From assembly GCA_045576335.1 (NCBI GenBank), contig JAZNGH010000008.1, positions 1-64,000 of the forward strand: a stretch of 64,000 bases of DNA, given 5' to 3'. The notes below the pieces were generated by a model that was not told the DNA's origin, did not search any database, and saw only the letters and a program-made list of their open reading frames with translations. Position numbers and translations under genes: made by a program. Every line of letters starts with the position of its first letter. The first letter of the stretch is position 1. Shown piece by piece: positions 24,890 through 34,104 of this stretch. Origin of the DNA: Scatosoma sp045576335. Lineage in GTDB: Bacteria; Bacillota; Clostridia; Christensenellales; Borkfalkiaceae.

Positions 24890-25812
24890 AAAAAGTATTT
24901 ATAGACGGTAGCGCGGGGACAACGGGGCTTCGAATCTACGAACGCTTGCAAGCGCGCGAGGATATTTGCCTTTTGACCCTGCCCGAGGAGAAAAGAAAGG
25001 ACGTTGCAGCGAGAAAAGAAATGCTCAACGCCGCGGACGTGACGTTTTTGTGTTTGCCTGACGACGCGGCGCGGGAGTCCGTTTCCCTCGTGGAAAACGA
25101 TACGACCGTCGTGATTGACGCTTCGACCGCGCACAGAACGCTTCCCGACTGGGCGTACGGCTTTCCCGAGCTTGGCGAGGGCTTTGAAAAGAAGCTGCTT
25201 TCTTCTAAACGGATTGCCGTGCCTGGCTGTCACGCCAGCGGGTTTATCGCGCTCGTGTATCCCTTGGTAGAAACGGGGCTTTTGGAGAAAGACGCGTTGC
25301 TTGTCTGCCATTCGCTTACGGGCTATTCGGGCGGTGGAAAGGCAATGATTGCCGAATATCAAAGCGAGGCTAGAAACGCACTTCTAAACGCGCCCCGTCA
25401 ATACGGTATCACCCAACAGCACAAGCACTTAAAGGAAATGAAAGCGATTACGCGGCTGGAAAACGCGCCCGCGTTTTGTCCGATTGTGGGCGATTTTTAT
25501 AGCGGTATGCTCGTTACCGTGCCCCTGTTTGCAAAGCAGGTACGCGGCACGCTTGAAGATATAAAGCGGGTGTACGCAAACAAGTATCAAGGCGAAATCG
25601 TCGGCTATCGGGAAAGCGTAGACGAAAAGGGCTTCGTGTCTGCGCTTACGCTGGCGGGCAAGGACGGTATGCTCGTGACGGCTACGGGCAACGACGAACG
25701 CATTTTGCTGATGGCGGCGTACGACAACCTCGGCAAAGGCGCGAGCGGCGCGGCGATCGAGTGTATGAATATCGCAATCGGCGCGGATAGAAAAACGGGA
25801 TTAGTATTATAA
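24886..25812 (+). CDS. argC: N-acetyl-gamma-glutamyl-phosphate reductase (type 2, short form)
   Basis: NADPH-dependent reduction of N-acetylglutamyl phosphate to the semialdehyde. 308 residues, the short form, with N-terminal GSAGTTGLRIYERL for nucleotide binding and catalytic C115 in PGCHASGF; HSLTGYSGGGK and QQHKHLKEM follow. Overlaps argH; 19 bp before argJ. Type 2 ArgC forms occur in several Firmicutes and proteobacteria. Confidence 0.93.
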   Translation: MKKVFIDGSAGTTGLRIYERLQAREDICLLTLPEEKRKDVAARKEMLNAADVTFLCLPDDAARESVSLVENDTTVVIDASTAHRTLPDWAYGFPELGEGFEKKLLSSKRIAVPGCHASGFIALVYPLVETGLLEKDALLVCHSLTGYSGGGKAMIAEYQSEARNALLNAPRQYGITQQHKHLKEMKAITRLENAPAFCPIVGDFYSGMLVTVPLFAKQVRGTLEDIKRVYANKYQGEIVGYRESVDEKGFVSALTLAGKDGMLVTATGNDERILLMAAYDNLGKGASGAAIECMNIAIGADRKTGLVL

Positions 25813-25831
25813 AGAGATAAAAGGAAGAGTT

Positions 25832-27046
25832 ATGTTAAAGGAAATTCAGGGCGGCGTATGCGCCGCAAAAGGCTTTACGGCAAACGGGGTACATTGCGGT
25901 ATCCGTAAAAATAAGACCAAGCGCGACCTCGCGCTTATATACAGCGAACGGCAGGCAAGCGCGGCGGCTACGTACACGCAAAATCTCGTAAAGGGCGCGC
26001 CGCTTACCGTTACCAAGAACAATATCCAAAACGGTTACGCGCGCGCAATCGTGTGCAACAGCGGCAACGCCAACACCTGCAACGCGAACGGCATTGAGAT
26101 CGCGGAAAAGACCTGCTCGCTTTTGGGCGAGGCGTTGGGGATTTCGGCAAGCGACGTCGTCGTGGCTTCTACGGGCGTAATCGGTCAGCCCTTGGATATC
26201 GCGCCGATCAAGGCGGGGATTCCCGCGCTCGTGGCGGGGCTTGGAAACAATAGCCTGTACGCTTGCGAGGGGATTATGACGACGGATACGAAGGTCAAAG
26301 AGATTGCTTTCGAATTTGAAGTCGGCGGCAAGGTATGCCGTATCGGCGGCATTGCAAAGGGCAGCGGTATGATTCACCCGAATATGGCGACTATGCTCGT
26401 GTTCGTAACGACCGATTGCAAAATCTCTCCGAAAATGCTTCAAAAAGCGTTGTCCAACGATATTTTGGACAGCTTTAATATGGTGAGCGTAGACGGCGAC
26501 ACTTCGACGAACGATATGGTCAGCGTTTTGGCGAACGGTATGGCAGAAAACGAGGAAATCGTTTGCGAGGGCGAAGCGTACGACGCCTTTTGTGCGGCGT
26601 TGTCGGCGGTGACGAGCGACCTTTGCAGAAAGATTGCAGGCGACGGCGAGGGTGCGACCAAGCTTTTGGAATGTAAGGTGACGGGCGGAAAGGATACCAA
26701 GGCTGCAAAAACCGTGGCGAAATCGGTGATTTGCTCCTCGCTTTTCAAGGCGGCAATGTTCGGCGCGGACGCAAACTGGGGACGCGTGCTTTGTGCAATC
26801 GGGTATTCGGGCGCGGACGTAGACGTAAATAAAGTGGACGTAAGCTTCCGTTCGGCAAAGGGGGAAATCACCGTTTGTCGCGACGGCGCGGGCGTGGAGT
26901 TTTCCGAGGAAAAAGCAAAAGAAATTTTGCTGGAAAGCGAAATCGAGGTTTTAATCACCCTTGGCGACGGCGAAGCAAGCGCAACCGCTTGGGGCTGTGA
27001 TTTGACGTATGATTACGTGAAAATTAACGGCGATTATAGAACTTAA
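25832..27046 (+). CDS. argJ: Glutamate N-acetyltransferase / amino-acid acetyltransferase
   Basis: Transfers acetyl from N-acetylornithine to glutamate (cyclic pathway) and may also use acetyl-CoA. 404 residues; the self-cleavage site is before T187 in HPNMA-TMLVF, and the oxyanion-type STGVIG (113-118) is present. The C-terminal GCDLTYDYVKINGDYRT is the family ending. No argA or argE is visible, consistent with the cyclic route. Followed by a 177-bp spacer unlike the other tight junctions of this operon. Confidence 0.95.
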   Translation: MLKEIQGGVCAAKGFTANGVHCGIRKNKTKRDLALIYSERQASAAATYTQNLVKGAPLTVTKNNIQNGYARAIVCNSGNANTCNANGIEIAEKTCSLLGEALGISASDVVVASTGVIGQPLDIAPIKAGIPALVAGLGNNSLYACEGIMTTDTKVKEIAFEFEVGGKVCRIGGIAKGSGMIHPNMATMLVFVTTDCKISPKMLQKALSNDILDSFNMVSVDGDTSTNDMVSVLANGMAENEEIVCEGEAYDAFCAALSAVTSDLCRKIAGDGEGATKLLECKVTGGKDTKAAKTVAKSVICSSLFKAAMFGADANWGRVLCAIGYSGADVDVNKVDVSFRSAKGEITVCRDGAGVEFSEEKAKEILLESEIEVLITLGDGEASATAWGCDLTYDYVKINGDYRT

Positions 27047-27223
27047 AGCACGTATATACGTCGCATTTCAGCGTTGCGTTGCGGTAACCCTCGGTCATTT
27101 ACGTATTAGTAAACTCCCTCGGGCTGTCCTCGCGCGCCTTGAACTGCTCGTATCTCCGTCCTTTTACTTCGCTTGGAGCGAAGCTTGACAGTAAAATTCT
27201 ACAATAAAAAAGGAATATATAGT
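27047..27223. other. Anomalous 177-bp spacer within the arginine operon
   Basis: No ORF. It contains two direct copies of CCCTCGG (27088-27094 and 27116-27122) flanking a small hairpin TTTAC-GTATTA-GTAAA (27098-27113), and a separate 7-bp stem CTTCGCT-TGG-AGCGAAG (about 27167-27183). A TTGACA at 27185 has a TACAAT only 9 bp away, too close to be a sigma-A promoter. Could be a small repeat element or structured leader for argB. Confidence 0.5.
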
Positions 27224-28090
27224 ATGCAATTAACCAAAGACCAAAAAGCGGAAATTCTTATTCAAGCTCTGCCGTACATTCAAAAATACACAAATAAAAT
27301 CGTCGTCGTGAAATACGGCGGCAACGCTATGATAAACGACGAGCTTAAAGAGGCGGTAATGGGCGATATCGTCCTGCTGTCCTTAATCGGTATCAAAGTC
27401 GTGCTCGTGCACGGGGGCGGACCGGAAATTACCGAAATGCTTACCAAGGTAGGCAAAAAATCGGAGTTCGTCGGCGGGCTTCGGGTTACCGATAAAGAAA
27501 CGGTAGAAATGGTACAAATGGTTTTGGCGGGAAAGGTGAATAAAAACCTCGTCAACCTTTTGGAAAGCAAGGGCGGCAAAGCCATCGGGCTTTGCGGTAT
27601 CGACGGGCATATGATCAAAGCCAAGAAAGCGGACGAGCGTTTGGGCTTCGTGGGCGAGATTACCGAGGTCAACGTAAACCCCATTTTGGACGTTTTGGAA
27701 AAGGGGTATATTCCCGTCGTTTCCACCATCGGCTGTGACGACGAGAACAACGTGTACAATATCAACGCGGACACGGTTGCGGCGCGCCTTGCGGGCGAGC
27801 TGAAAGCCGAAAGCTTGATTTCTATGACGGATATCGTCGGACTGTTGCGCGACAAGGACGATCCGTCCACGCTCATTCCCAAGGTCTACGTTTCCGACGC
27901 ACCCAAGCTTATGCGGGACGGGGTAATCAGCGGCGGTATGATACCCAAGGTAAATTGCTGTATCGAAGCAATCCGTTGCGGCGTGCATAAGGTATTTATT
28001 ATCGACGGGCGTATTCCCCATTCCATTTTGATTGAAACGCTCACCGACGAGGGTATCGGCACTATGTTCGTGTCGGGCTATCATATTTGA
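27224..28090 (+). CDS. argB: Acetylglutamate kinase
   Basis: Phosphorylates N-acetylglutamate. 288 residues of the amino-acid kinase fold: VVKYGGNAM (phosphate loop), HGGGPEI, the INADTVAARLA substrate region and GGMIPKV near the C-terminus. Has the N-terminal helix typical of arginine-sensitive hexameric forms (MQLTKDQKAEILIQALPYI). AAGGA precedes the ATG at 27224. Confidence 0.95.
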   Translation: MQLTKDQKAEILIQALPYIQKYTNKIVVVKYGGNAMINDELKEAVMGDIVLLSLIGIKVVLVHGGGPEITEMLTKVGKKSEFVGGLRVTDKETVEMVQMVLAGKVNKNLVNLLESKGGKAIGLCGIDGHMIKAKKADERLGFVGEITEVNVNPILDVLEKGYIPVVSTIGCDDENNVYNINADTVAARLAGELKAESLISMTDIVGLLRDKDDPSTLIPKVYVSDAPKLMRDGVISGGMIPKVNCCIEAIRCGVHKVFIIDGRIPHSILIETLTDEGIGTMFVSGYHI

Positions 28091-28104
28091 AAAGAAGGCA
28101 TACT

Positions 28105-29268
28105 ATGACGATTAAAGAAATAGACAAAGCATATATCGCAAACACCTACGCGCGGTTTGATTTACAGCTTGAAAGAGGCAAAGGCTCGCTCGTTTACGAC
28201 GAGAACGGCAAGGAATATATCGATCTTGGCACGGGTATTGCGGTAAACGCGTTCGGCGTAGCCGACGAGGCGTGGGTGAACGCCGTTACCGCCCAGCTTG
28301 GAAAATTGCAGCATAGCTCCAACCTTTATTACAGCGAGCCGTGTGCAAAACTTGCCCAAACGCTTTGCGTGCGGACGGGTATGAAAAAGGTGTTTTTCTC
28401 CAACTCGGGTGCGGAAGCCAACGAATGTGCAATCAAAGCCGCGAGAAAGTACGGCGAGATAAAAAAGGGCAAAGACCATTTCATGATCGTGACCTTAAAA
28501 AACAGCTTCCACGGCAGAACGATCACCACCCTTTCCGCAACGGGGCAGGACGTGTTCCACGAGCATTTTACGCCCATGACGGACGGATTTTTGCACGCGG
28601 CGGCAAACGATTACGAGGAAATGGAAACGCTTGTCAAAACGCATAAATGCTGTGCCGTTATGTTGGAGCTCGTGCAGGGCGAGGGCGGTGTGACCGCACT
28701 TGACAAGGAATACGTGAAAGCCGTAGCCGCGCTTGCTAAAAGGGAAGATTTGCTGCTCGTCGTGGACGAGGTGCAAACGGGCAACGGGCGCACGGGTACG
28801 CTGTACGCGTTTGAGCAGTACGGCATTACGCCCGACGTCGTAACTACGGCAAAGGGCTTGGGCGGCGGCTTGCCTATCGGCGCGACAATGCTCGGCGAAA
28901 AAGCTGAGGGACTATTTACGCCAGGCTTGAACGGCTCTACGTTCGGGGGAAATCCCGTATGTGCCGCGGGCGCGTTGAGCGTTTTGCAACGCATTGATGA
29001 TACGCTCTTGCAAGAGGTACAAGATAAGAGCGCGTATATCTTTGAAAGCCTGAAAAACGCCAAGGGCGTAAAAAGCGTTACGGGGCTGGGGCTGATGATC
29101 GGCGTGGAATGTGAAAAGGATGCGAGTGCGGTCATTGCGGGCTGTATGGCGCGCGGCGTGTTGGTCATCAAAGCCAAAAATAAGGTGCGGCTTTTGCCCG
29201 CGCTCAATATCCCGTTTGAACTGTTGAAAAAAGCAATCACGATTTTGAAAGAGGAGATAGAAAGATGA
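28105..29268 (+). CDS. argD: Acetylornithine aminotransferase
   Basis: PLP-dependent class III transaminase that forms N-acetylornithine. 387 residues from ATG 28105 (a TTG at 28087 overlapping argB is less likely). K250 in TTAKGLGGG is the PLP lysine; FSNSGAEANE and VVDEVQTGNGRTG are intact. Lies 14 bp after argB and overlaps argF by ATGA. Confidence 0.95.
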   Translation: MTIKEIDKAYIANTYARFDLQLERGKGSLVYDENGKEYIDLGTGIAVNAFGVADEAWVNAVTAQLGKLQHSSNLYYSEPCAKLAQTLCVRTGMKKVFFSNSGAEANECAIKAARKYGEIKKGKDHFMIVTLKNSFHGRTITTLSATGQDVFHEHFTPMTDGFLHAAANDYEEMETLVKTHKCCAVMLELVQGEGGVTALDKEYVKAVAALAKREDLLLVVDEVQTGNGRTGTLYAFEQYGITPDVVTTAKGLGGGLPIGATMLGEKAEGLFTPGLNGSTFGGNPVCAAGALSVLQRIDDTLLQEVQDKSAYIFESLKNAKGVKSVTGLGLMIGVECEKDASAVIAGCMARGVLVIKAKNKVRLLPALNIPFELLKKAITILKEEIER

Positions 29269-30170
29269 AACATTTATTAAAGCTTATGGACTTATCGAAA
29301 AAGGAAATCAACGAAATATTGAACCTTGCCGATCAGTTGAAATTTGAGAAAAAGAACGGTATGGAGCATCACCTGCTTAAAGGTAAGACCTTGGGTATGA
29401 TTTTCTCCAAGGCTTCCACGCGTACCCGCGTTTCCTTCGAGGTGGGTATGTACGATTTGGGCGGCAGCGCGTTATTTTTGAGCGCGCGCGATTTGCAAAT
29501 CGGCCGCGGCGAGCCTGTGCAGGATACGGCGCGCGTGCTTTCGCGATTCTTGGACGGCATTATGATTCGTACATTCGAGCAAAGTGAGGTGGAGGACCTT
29601 GCCAAGTACGGCTCTATTCCCATTATCAACGGCTTGACCGACTATTGCCACCCCTGCCAAGTGCTTGCCGATCTTATGACGATTCGCGAATACAAGGGCG
29701 GCTTTGCGGGCAACAAGCTTTGCTACATCGGCGACGGCAACAATATGACCAACTCGTTAATCGTCGGCGGTATCAAAATGGGTATGGAGGTTTCCGTGGC
29801 TTGTCCCAAGGGCTACGAGCCCGATAAAGAGCTTATGGCGTGGGCGAGCAAAAACGGCAAATTCACCTGCACGGACGACGTTTTGGAGGCTGCAAAGGGC
29901 GCGGACGTTCTGTACACCGACGTTTGGGCTTCTATGGGTCAAGAGAGCGAAGCAGAAGAACGCAAAAAGATATTCAAGGGCTATCAAATCAACGCCGAGG
30001 TAATGGCAGTTGCCAACGAAAACGCAATGGTGCTCCATTGCTTGCCCGCGCACCGTGAGGAAGAAATCACGGCAGAGGTGTTCGAGGCGCACGCGAAAGA
30101 GATTTTCGACGAGGCGGAAAACAGATTGCACGCGCAAAAAGCAGTGCTCGTGAAATGTATGGGGGAATAA
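29265..30170 (+). CDS. argF: Ornithine carbamoyltransferase
   Basis: Makes citrulline from ornithine and carbamoyl phosphate. 301 residues with S51TRTR55 (carbamoyl phosphate), HPCQVLADL, the ornithine-binding DVWASMG and HCLPAHR. No carAB is in the window, so carbamoyl phosphate comes from elsewhere. Two bases separate its stop from the next gene. Confidence 0.96.
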   Translation: MKHLLKLMDLSKKEINEILNLADQLKFEKKNGMEHHLLKGKTLGMIFSKASTRTRVSFEVGMYDLGGSALFLSARDLQIGRGEPVQDTARVLSRFLDGIMIRTFEQSEVEDLAKYGSIPIINGLTDYCHPCQVLADLMTIREYKGGFAGNKLCYIGDGNNMTNSLIVGGIKMGMEVSVACPKGYEPDKELMAWASKNGKFTCTDDVLEAAKGADVLYTDVWASMGQESEAEERKKIFKGYQINAEVMAVANENAMVLHCLPAHREEEITAEVFEAHAKEIFDEAENRLHAQKAVLVKCMGE

Positions 30171-30171
30171 A

Positions 30172-31020
30172 ATGAAATATACGCTTAAAAACGAATATAT
30201 TTGCGTCACGGTGGATAGCTTTGGCGCGGAAATTATCAGCGTTATCAAGGACGGCAAAGAACGCGTTTGGCAAAACGAAACGGGCGAATGGGCAGGGCAC
30301 GGACCTATGCTTTTCCCCGTTTGCGGACATTGCGGCGTGACGGTAAAGGGGAAATCCTATCCGCTCCCCGCGCACGGCTTTTCCAGAAAATGCGATTTCG
30401 AGATTGAAAAGAGCGACGAAAAGAGCGTAACGCTCACCCTCAAAGCCAACGCGGAAACGAAAAAGCAGTATCCCTTTGATTTTGTTTTCCGCGTGATTTA
30501 TAAGATAGAAAAGTCGGTGCTGTCCGTGATTTACGAGGTGGAAAATCCCGCATCCGAGCCGTTATACTTTGCTTGCGGCGGGCACGAGTCGTACGCACTT
30601 GACGGCAACGTGGACGGCTACGAAATCGTGTTTGAACGGCAAGAAAAACTCGTGCATTGCGCGCATAACGACAACGGTTATCTCACGGGCGAGCTGCTGG
30701 ATTTCGGCACGGTGAAAACCTATCCTCTGCCCGTTGATTTCTTACAAAACGGTGCGACGCTTATCTTTAAGGGCGTTGCTTCGCGCAAGGTTCGCTTGCA
30801 GGAAAGGGGCGGTAAGCCGCTTTGCGATATCACCTTCGAGGGCTTTGAAAATCTGCTTTTCTGGCGTGCAATGAACGCGCACTATATCTGTATCGAGCCT
30901 TGGACGAATTTGCCTGATATTGCGGATAAACCCGACGTGGAATTTTCTCAAAAAGCGGGCGTTATCGAGGTCGCGCCCAAAGATAAGAAAACGCTCGTGC
31001 GTACGATTGAATACTTATAA
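30172..31020 (+). CDS. Aldose 1-epimerase family protein
   Basis: A 282-residue galactose-mutarotase-fold protein of the LacX/YeaD-like group: GHGPMLFPVCG, AHGFSRKCDFEIE with a candidate catalytic His, GGHESYAL with a second His, and CIEPW near the C-terminus. Probably a sugar or sugar-phosphate mutarotase; substrate unknown. It begins 1 bp after argF and its stop overlaps the start of the DUF1653 gene, so it belongs to the transcriptional end of the arginine operon without an evident link to arginine. Confidence 0.85.
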   Translation: MKYTLKNEYICVTVDSFGAEIISVIKDGKERVWQNETGEWAGHGPMLFPVCGHCGVTVKGKSYPLPAHGFSRKCDFEIEKSDEKSVTLTLKANAETKKQYPFDFVFRVIYKIEKSVLSVIYEVENPASEPLYFACGGHESYALDGNVDGYEIVFERQEKLVHCAHNDNGYLTGELLDFGTVKTYPLPVDFLQNGATLIFKGVASRKVRLQERGGKPLCDITFEGFENLLFWRAMNAHYICIEPWTNLPDIADKPDVEFSQKAGVIEVAPKDKKTLVRTIEYL

Positions 31021-31232
31021 TGATTAAGTTGGGTAAATACCGCCATTTTAAGGGCAAGGAATACGAGGTAATCGGCGTTGCTAAGCACTCGGAGACGTTG
31101 GAGGAATACGTCGTTTATAGGACGTTGTACGGTGACGGCACGCTTTGGGTGCGCCCCGCGGATATGTGGTCGGAAAAAATCGAGCGGGACGGGAAAACCG
31201 TACCGAGATTTGCTTATATCACAAAGGAATAA
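31020..31232 (+). CDS. DUF1653 protein
   Basis: A 70-residue protein with the DUF1653 pattern: KLGKYRHFKGKEYEVIGVAKHSET, then VVYRTLYGDGTLWVRP and the C-terminal PRFAYI. The family is small and of unknown function, probably SH3-like. Its start codon overlaps the epimerase stop (TAATG). Confidence 0.85.
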   Translation: MIKLGKYRHFKGKEYEVIGVAKHSETLEEYVVYRTLYGDGTLWVRPADMWSEKIERDGKTVPRFAYITKE

Positions 31233-31320
31233 ATCGAACCTGATTTTGAACGCTGAATTTTGCATTATACAGCGTTGGAAAGATAAATATTTATTAGGCA
31301 TTGAATGAGGAGAATAAACA

Positions 31321-31776
31321 ATGAGAAAAGCAACGAAAGCGGTTTTAAGTTTTGTTTTTGCGCTTTGTACGGTGGGCTTGGCTGTGGCTTGCGAGTCCGC
31401 TCCCGACGATATATACGAAGCCAAGCAATGTCTTGATTTGTACGGCTATGAATTTAATGATTTTTACTTTTCTATTGATAGCGACGTGGAAAGCGAGTTT
31501 ATCGGCAGTTATGAAACGTTAGGGGGCAACAGGTATTACACGAGTGACGAATTTTACGCCTATTTGTTCACAGAAACGTCGGACGCCCGTATTTTTTATC
31601 AGGACTTGAAAAAAGATATGGAAAGACAAAACGGGGAATTTGGGTATCTCGGTGATTTTTGGGGCTTTGACGTTGAGAAAAAAGGCAAATGGGTGGTTGT
31701 CGGTACGAGCAACGCGCTCGACGAGTTTTTCTCGTCCGAATCCTCCTGTGATTTGGGTAGTTTAGGTTGCTTATAA
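31321..31776 (+). CDS. Small lipoprotein, paralog A
   Basis: A 151-residue predicted lipoprotein: charged start, hydrophobic segment FVFALCTVGLAVAC and lipobox LAVAC at about residues 20-24. The mature part has no domain I recognise; it includes a FTETSDARIFYQDLKKDME helix and KKGKWVVVGTSNALDEF near the C-terminus. The same two features occur in the gene just downstream, so these are tandem paralogs. GAGGAG precedes the ATG. Function unknown. Confidence 0.8.
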   Translation: MRKATKAVLSFVFALCTVGLAVACESAPDDIYEAKQCLDLYGYEFNDFYFSIDSDVESEFIGSYETLGGNRYYTSDEFYAYLFTETSDARIFYQDLKKDMERQNGEFGYLGDFWGFDVEKKGKWVVVGTSNALDEFFSSESSCDLGSLGCL

Positions 31777-31790
31777 GGGAGGGAATAACG

Positions 31791-32192
31791 TTGAAAAAGC
31801 TTTTAAGTTTATTATGTTTATTTTGCGTTTTGATAACGTGCGTAGCGTGCGCGAATGCGCCCAGTAATTTCTTCGTTGGAGAAAGCAGGTTATATAGCTT
31901 TGGATATGCCGTTGACAGAGATAGCGGTAGTCTTATCAGCGAGTCCATTGAAGATAAGCTTATCGGTGATTATCTGGGCTTGATCGCCCGCCGAGATGAT
32001 ACGGATGATACCATTTACGCTATTTATTTTACTGAAATAGAGGACGCGAGAACGTGCTATGAGGAAATGAAGGATATGGACGCTTACAAGGTTTTGTTTT
32101 CGGACTTAAAGCTCAAAAAGAAAGGGCATTGGGTTATGATAGGAACGGACGATGCGATTGATGATTTATTGACAAGCGAGTCTTGTGCTTAA
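31791..32192 (+). CDS. Small lipoprotein, paralog B (TTG start)
   Basis: A 133-residue predicted lipoprotein. I start it at TTG 31791 because GGGAGGG lies 7 bases upstream and the signal peptide KKLLSLLCLFCVLITCVAC begins there; an earlier start would lie inside the previous gene. The mature part parallels paralog A: FTEIEDARTCYEEMKDMD and KKKGHWVMIGTDDAIDDLLTSES. 14 bp after paralog A, so co-transcribed. Function unknown. Confidence 0.78.
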   Translation: MKKLLSLLCLFCVLITCVACANAPSNFFVGESRLYSFGYAVDRDSGSLISESIEDKLIGDYLGLIARRDDTDDTIYAIYFTEIEDARTCYEEMKDMDAYKVLFSDLKLKKKGHWVMIGTDDAIDDLLTSESCA

Positions 32193-32201
32193 AATAAAAA
32201 T

Positions 32202-32242
32202 TCCCGCGGTTGCATTTTTGCAGCCGCGGGATTGATTTTTTT
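32202..32242. terminator. Terminator after the lipoprotein pair
   Basis: Stem CCCGCGGTTGC (32204-32214) with GCAGCCGCGGG (32221-32231, one G-U pair), followed by ATTGATTTTTTT. It lies between converging genes and may serve both. Confidence 0.88.
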
Positions 32243-32248
32243 ATCAAA

Positions 32249-33403
32249 TTATAAGAGAATTAAAAATTCAACAAGCGTTAAAATAATAAGAAAACCAAAA
32301 TTAAAGAGCGAGAATTGCAGGAGATATTTTCCCGCTTGTCCTTCCGTTTTCGAGGTGTATTCCCGAAACGTAATCAGGCTTGCCAAAGAGGAAATAAGCG
32401 TCCCTACGCCGCCGATATTTACCCCGACGAGGAGCGCGGTCCACTCGCTCGTAAATTGTGAAAGCAGGATTGCCGACGGTACGTTGCTAATCACTTGGCA
32501 AGAGAGTACGGCAACGAGCAAAGGCTGGCTTTGCATTAACGAGCTGAACGTACTTTGTACGAGGGGTATTCTCGCCATATTTCCCGCGAAAATAAAGAAC
32601 GCAACGAAGGTAAAAAGCAGACCGTAATCCACCTTTTTAAGTGCGTCGCGGTCTAAAAATAAGAGCGCGAGGACGATTACGAGCAAACCGATTAGATAAG
32701 GGATTACGCGGAATACGATTACGATAGAAAGCGCAAAGAGAAGTAAATAAACGATTGTACGCCATTTCGGGAGCGTGATTTTTTCGTCGGCAATCTCCAT
32801 CGGCTCTTTTTTGATGAACAGACAACACAAGGTGATGAGTGCGACGGAAATACAAAACGGAGGGAGCATAGTCAAGACGAACGCACCCGTCGGTATGGAA
32901 AATTTGGTGTATAAGTATAAATTTTGCGGGTTGCCAAACGGGGTGAGCATACCGCCGAGGTTGGCGGCGATATTCTGCATAATAAAGGTGAACGCCATAT
33001 ATTTTTGTTTTTTGCACGAGGAAAGCACGAAATATCCGAGCGGCAAAAAGGTCAAAAGCGCCATATCGTTGGCAATCAGCATAGAACCGAGAAAGGTAAT
33101 ATACACGAGCGCAAGTATGCTTGCGCGGGTGGTTTTGAAAAGCTGTACGATTTTTCTTGCAAGCGCGGTAAAGAAGCGAATATTACGAAGCGCGCATACG
33201 ACGGCTAACACACAAAAAAGGCAAGTCAGCGTTTTGAAATCGAAATAGTCAAGATACTGTGCGTCGGGTGGAACGATAAAGCAGGTGGCGATTGCCGCCG
33301 CGCTTGCAATGCACAAAACGGCGTTCTTTTTAAGGACGCCGAATGGTTTTTGCATATCTATATGATGACGGTGAAAACCGTGTTTTTTTACTGCTCCGTT
33401 CAT
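32249..33403 (-). CDS. ArsB/NhaD/citrate-type (IT superfamily) membrane transporter
   Basis: A 384-residue protein with about ten membrane helices. Paired motifs typical of the ion transporter superfamily are visible: NDMALLTFLPL in the first half, TPFGNPQNLYLY, then SNVPSAILLSQF and GVGTLISSLASLI in the second half, giving the inverted-repeat hairpin arrangement. Substrate (anion, dicarboxylate or Na+/H+) cannot be decided. The start is uncertain: the ATG at 33403 has AAGG only one base upstream; a later ATG 16 codons in has no ribosome site. Confidence 0.82.
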   Translation of the reverse strand: MNGAVKKHGFHRHHIDMQKPFGVLKKNAVLCIASAAAIATCFIVPPDAQYLDYFDFKTLTCLFCVLAVVCALRNIRFFTALARKIVQLFKTTRASILALVYITFLGSMLIANDMALLTFLPLGYFVLSSCKKQKYMAFTFIMQNIAANLGGMLTPFGNPQNLYLYTKFSIPTGAFVLTMLPPFCISVALITLCCLFIKKEPMEIADEKITLPKWRTIVYLLLFALSIVIVFRVIPYLIGLLVIVLALLFLDRDALKKVDYGLLFTFVAFFIFAGNMARIPLVQSTFSSLMQSQPLLVAVLSCQVISNVPSAILLSQFTSEWTALLVGVNIGGVGTLISSLASLITFREYTSKTEGQAGKYLLQFSLFNFGFLIILTLVEFLILL

Positions 33404-33475
33404 ACCTTGGCTATTATAGCACGATTAACGGAAAAAATCTATTCTTTTTTATTAGAAAATAAAAAATATTTACAT

Positions 33476-34100
33476 TTATTTATTAAGCTTATTTTTCGGG
33501 CAGACCTTGATGCAAATGCCGCATACGCTGCCTCTGCCGATATCTTGAAAATGCTCTTTCATATATTTGGAGCATTTTTCGGGGTCGATATTGCGCTCGT
33601 GGTTGCCGTTTGGTATTTCCCCGAAAATCGCGCCCGCGGGACACGCTTTGCAAGGGCAGGTCGGTCAAAACGGTTGCAAGGCGGACTTGGCTGCCGTATT
33701 CGGTGGATAGGAATAAGCCGCTTTTCCCGACGAAGCCCAAGCCCGAAAGCACAGCCGCCGTTTTATGCGGCACAACGCCGCGATAGGGGTTGTTTTTGCC
33801 TTGGCTTTGGCTCGCCGCAATCGGGAATGCGGAAAAGCCCAAACTCTCGATTTTTCGCGCTAAGCGGAAGGAAATGGTATCCAGCAACGCGTTTGCCACG
33901 CGGTAGTGCTGAAAATAAGCAAAGGAGGGGGCGTTTTCGATTGTTTTTAAGATTGCGTCCGAGAGCTTCACGCCAATCGAAACGGCGTGCAAAAGCGTGG
34001 GGGCAAGCGGCATGGGCGGGGTGTCAAACGCGCAAAAGCCGACGATATCCGCGCCAAGCTCGCGCGCAAAGGCTGTTAATTCTTTTTGAATATTTTGCAT
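33476..34100 (-). pseudogene. Frameshifted QueG-like 4Fe-4S double-cluster protein
   Basis: Residues 1-~148 from ATG 34100 resemble the N-terminal half of epoxyqueuosine-reductase-like proteins (NNPYRGVVPHKTAAVLSGLGFVGKSGL, GSQVRLATVLTD). At about 33650-33656 the frame breaks: the next frame continues with CKACPAGAIFGEIPNG and ends CGICIKVCPKNK before a stop at 33476-33478, which is the expected ferredoxin-like end. A one-base shift joins them. It could be a true pseudogene or a sequencing error. Only part of the usual first cluster motif is visible. No good ribosome site precedes the ATG. Confidence 0.7.
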
Positions 34101-34104
34101 AATA

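Noticed and set aside
27185..27205. Promoter TTGACA...TACAAT before argB
   Set aside because: Spacer is 9 bp instead of 16-18 bp, so sigma-A would not use it.
33350..34102. 250-codon plus-strand frame over the QueG-like gene
   Set aside because: Arg-rich shadow; the minus strand holds the recognisable iron-sulfur motifs in two frames.
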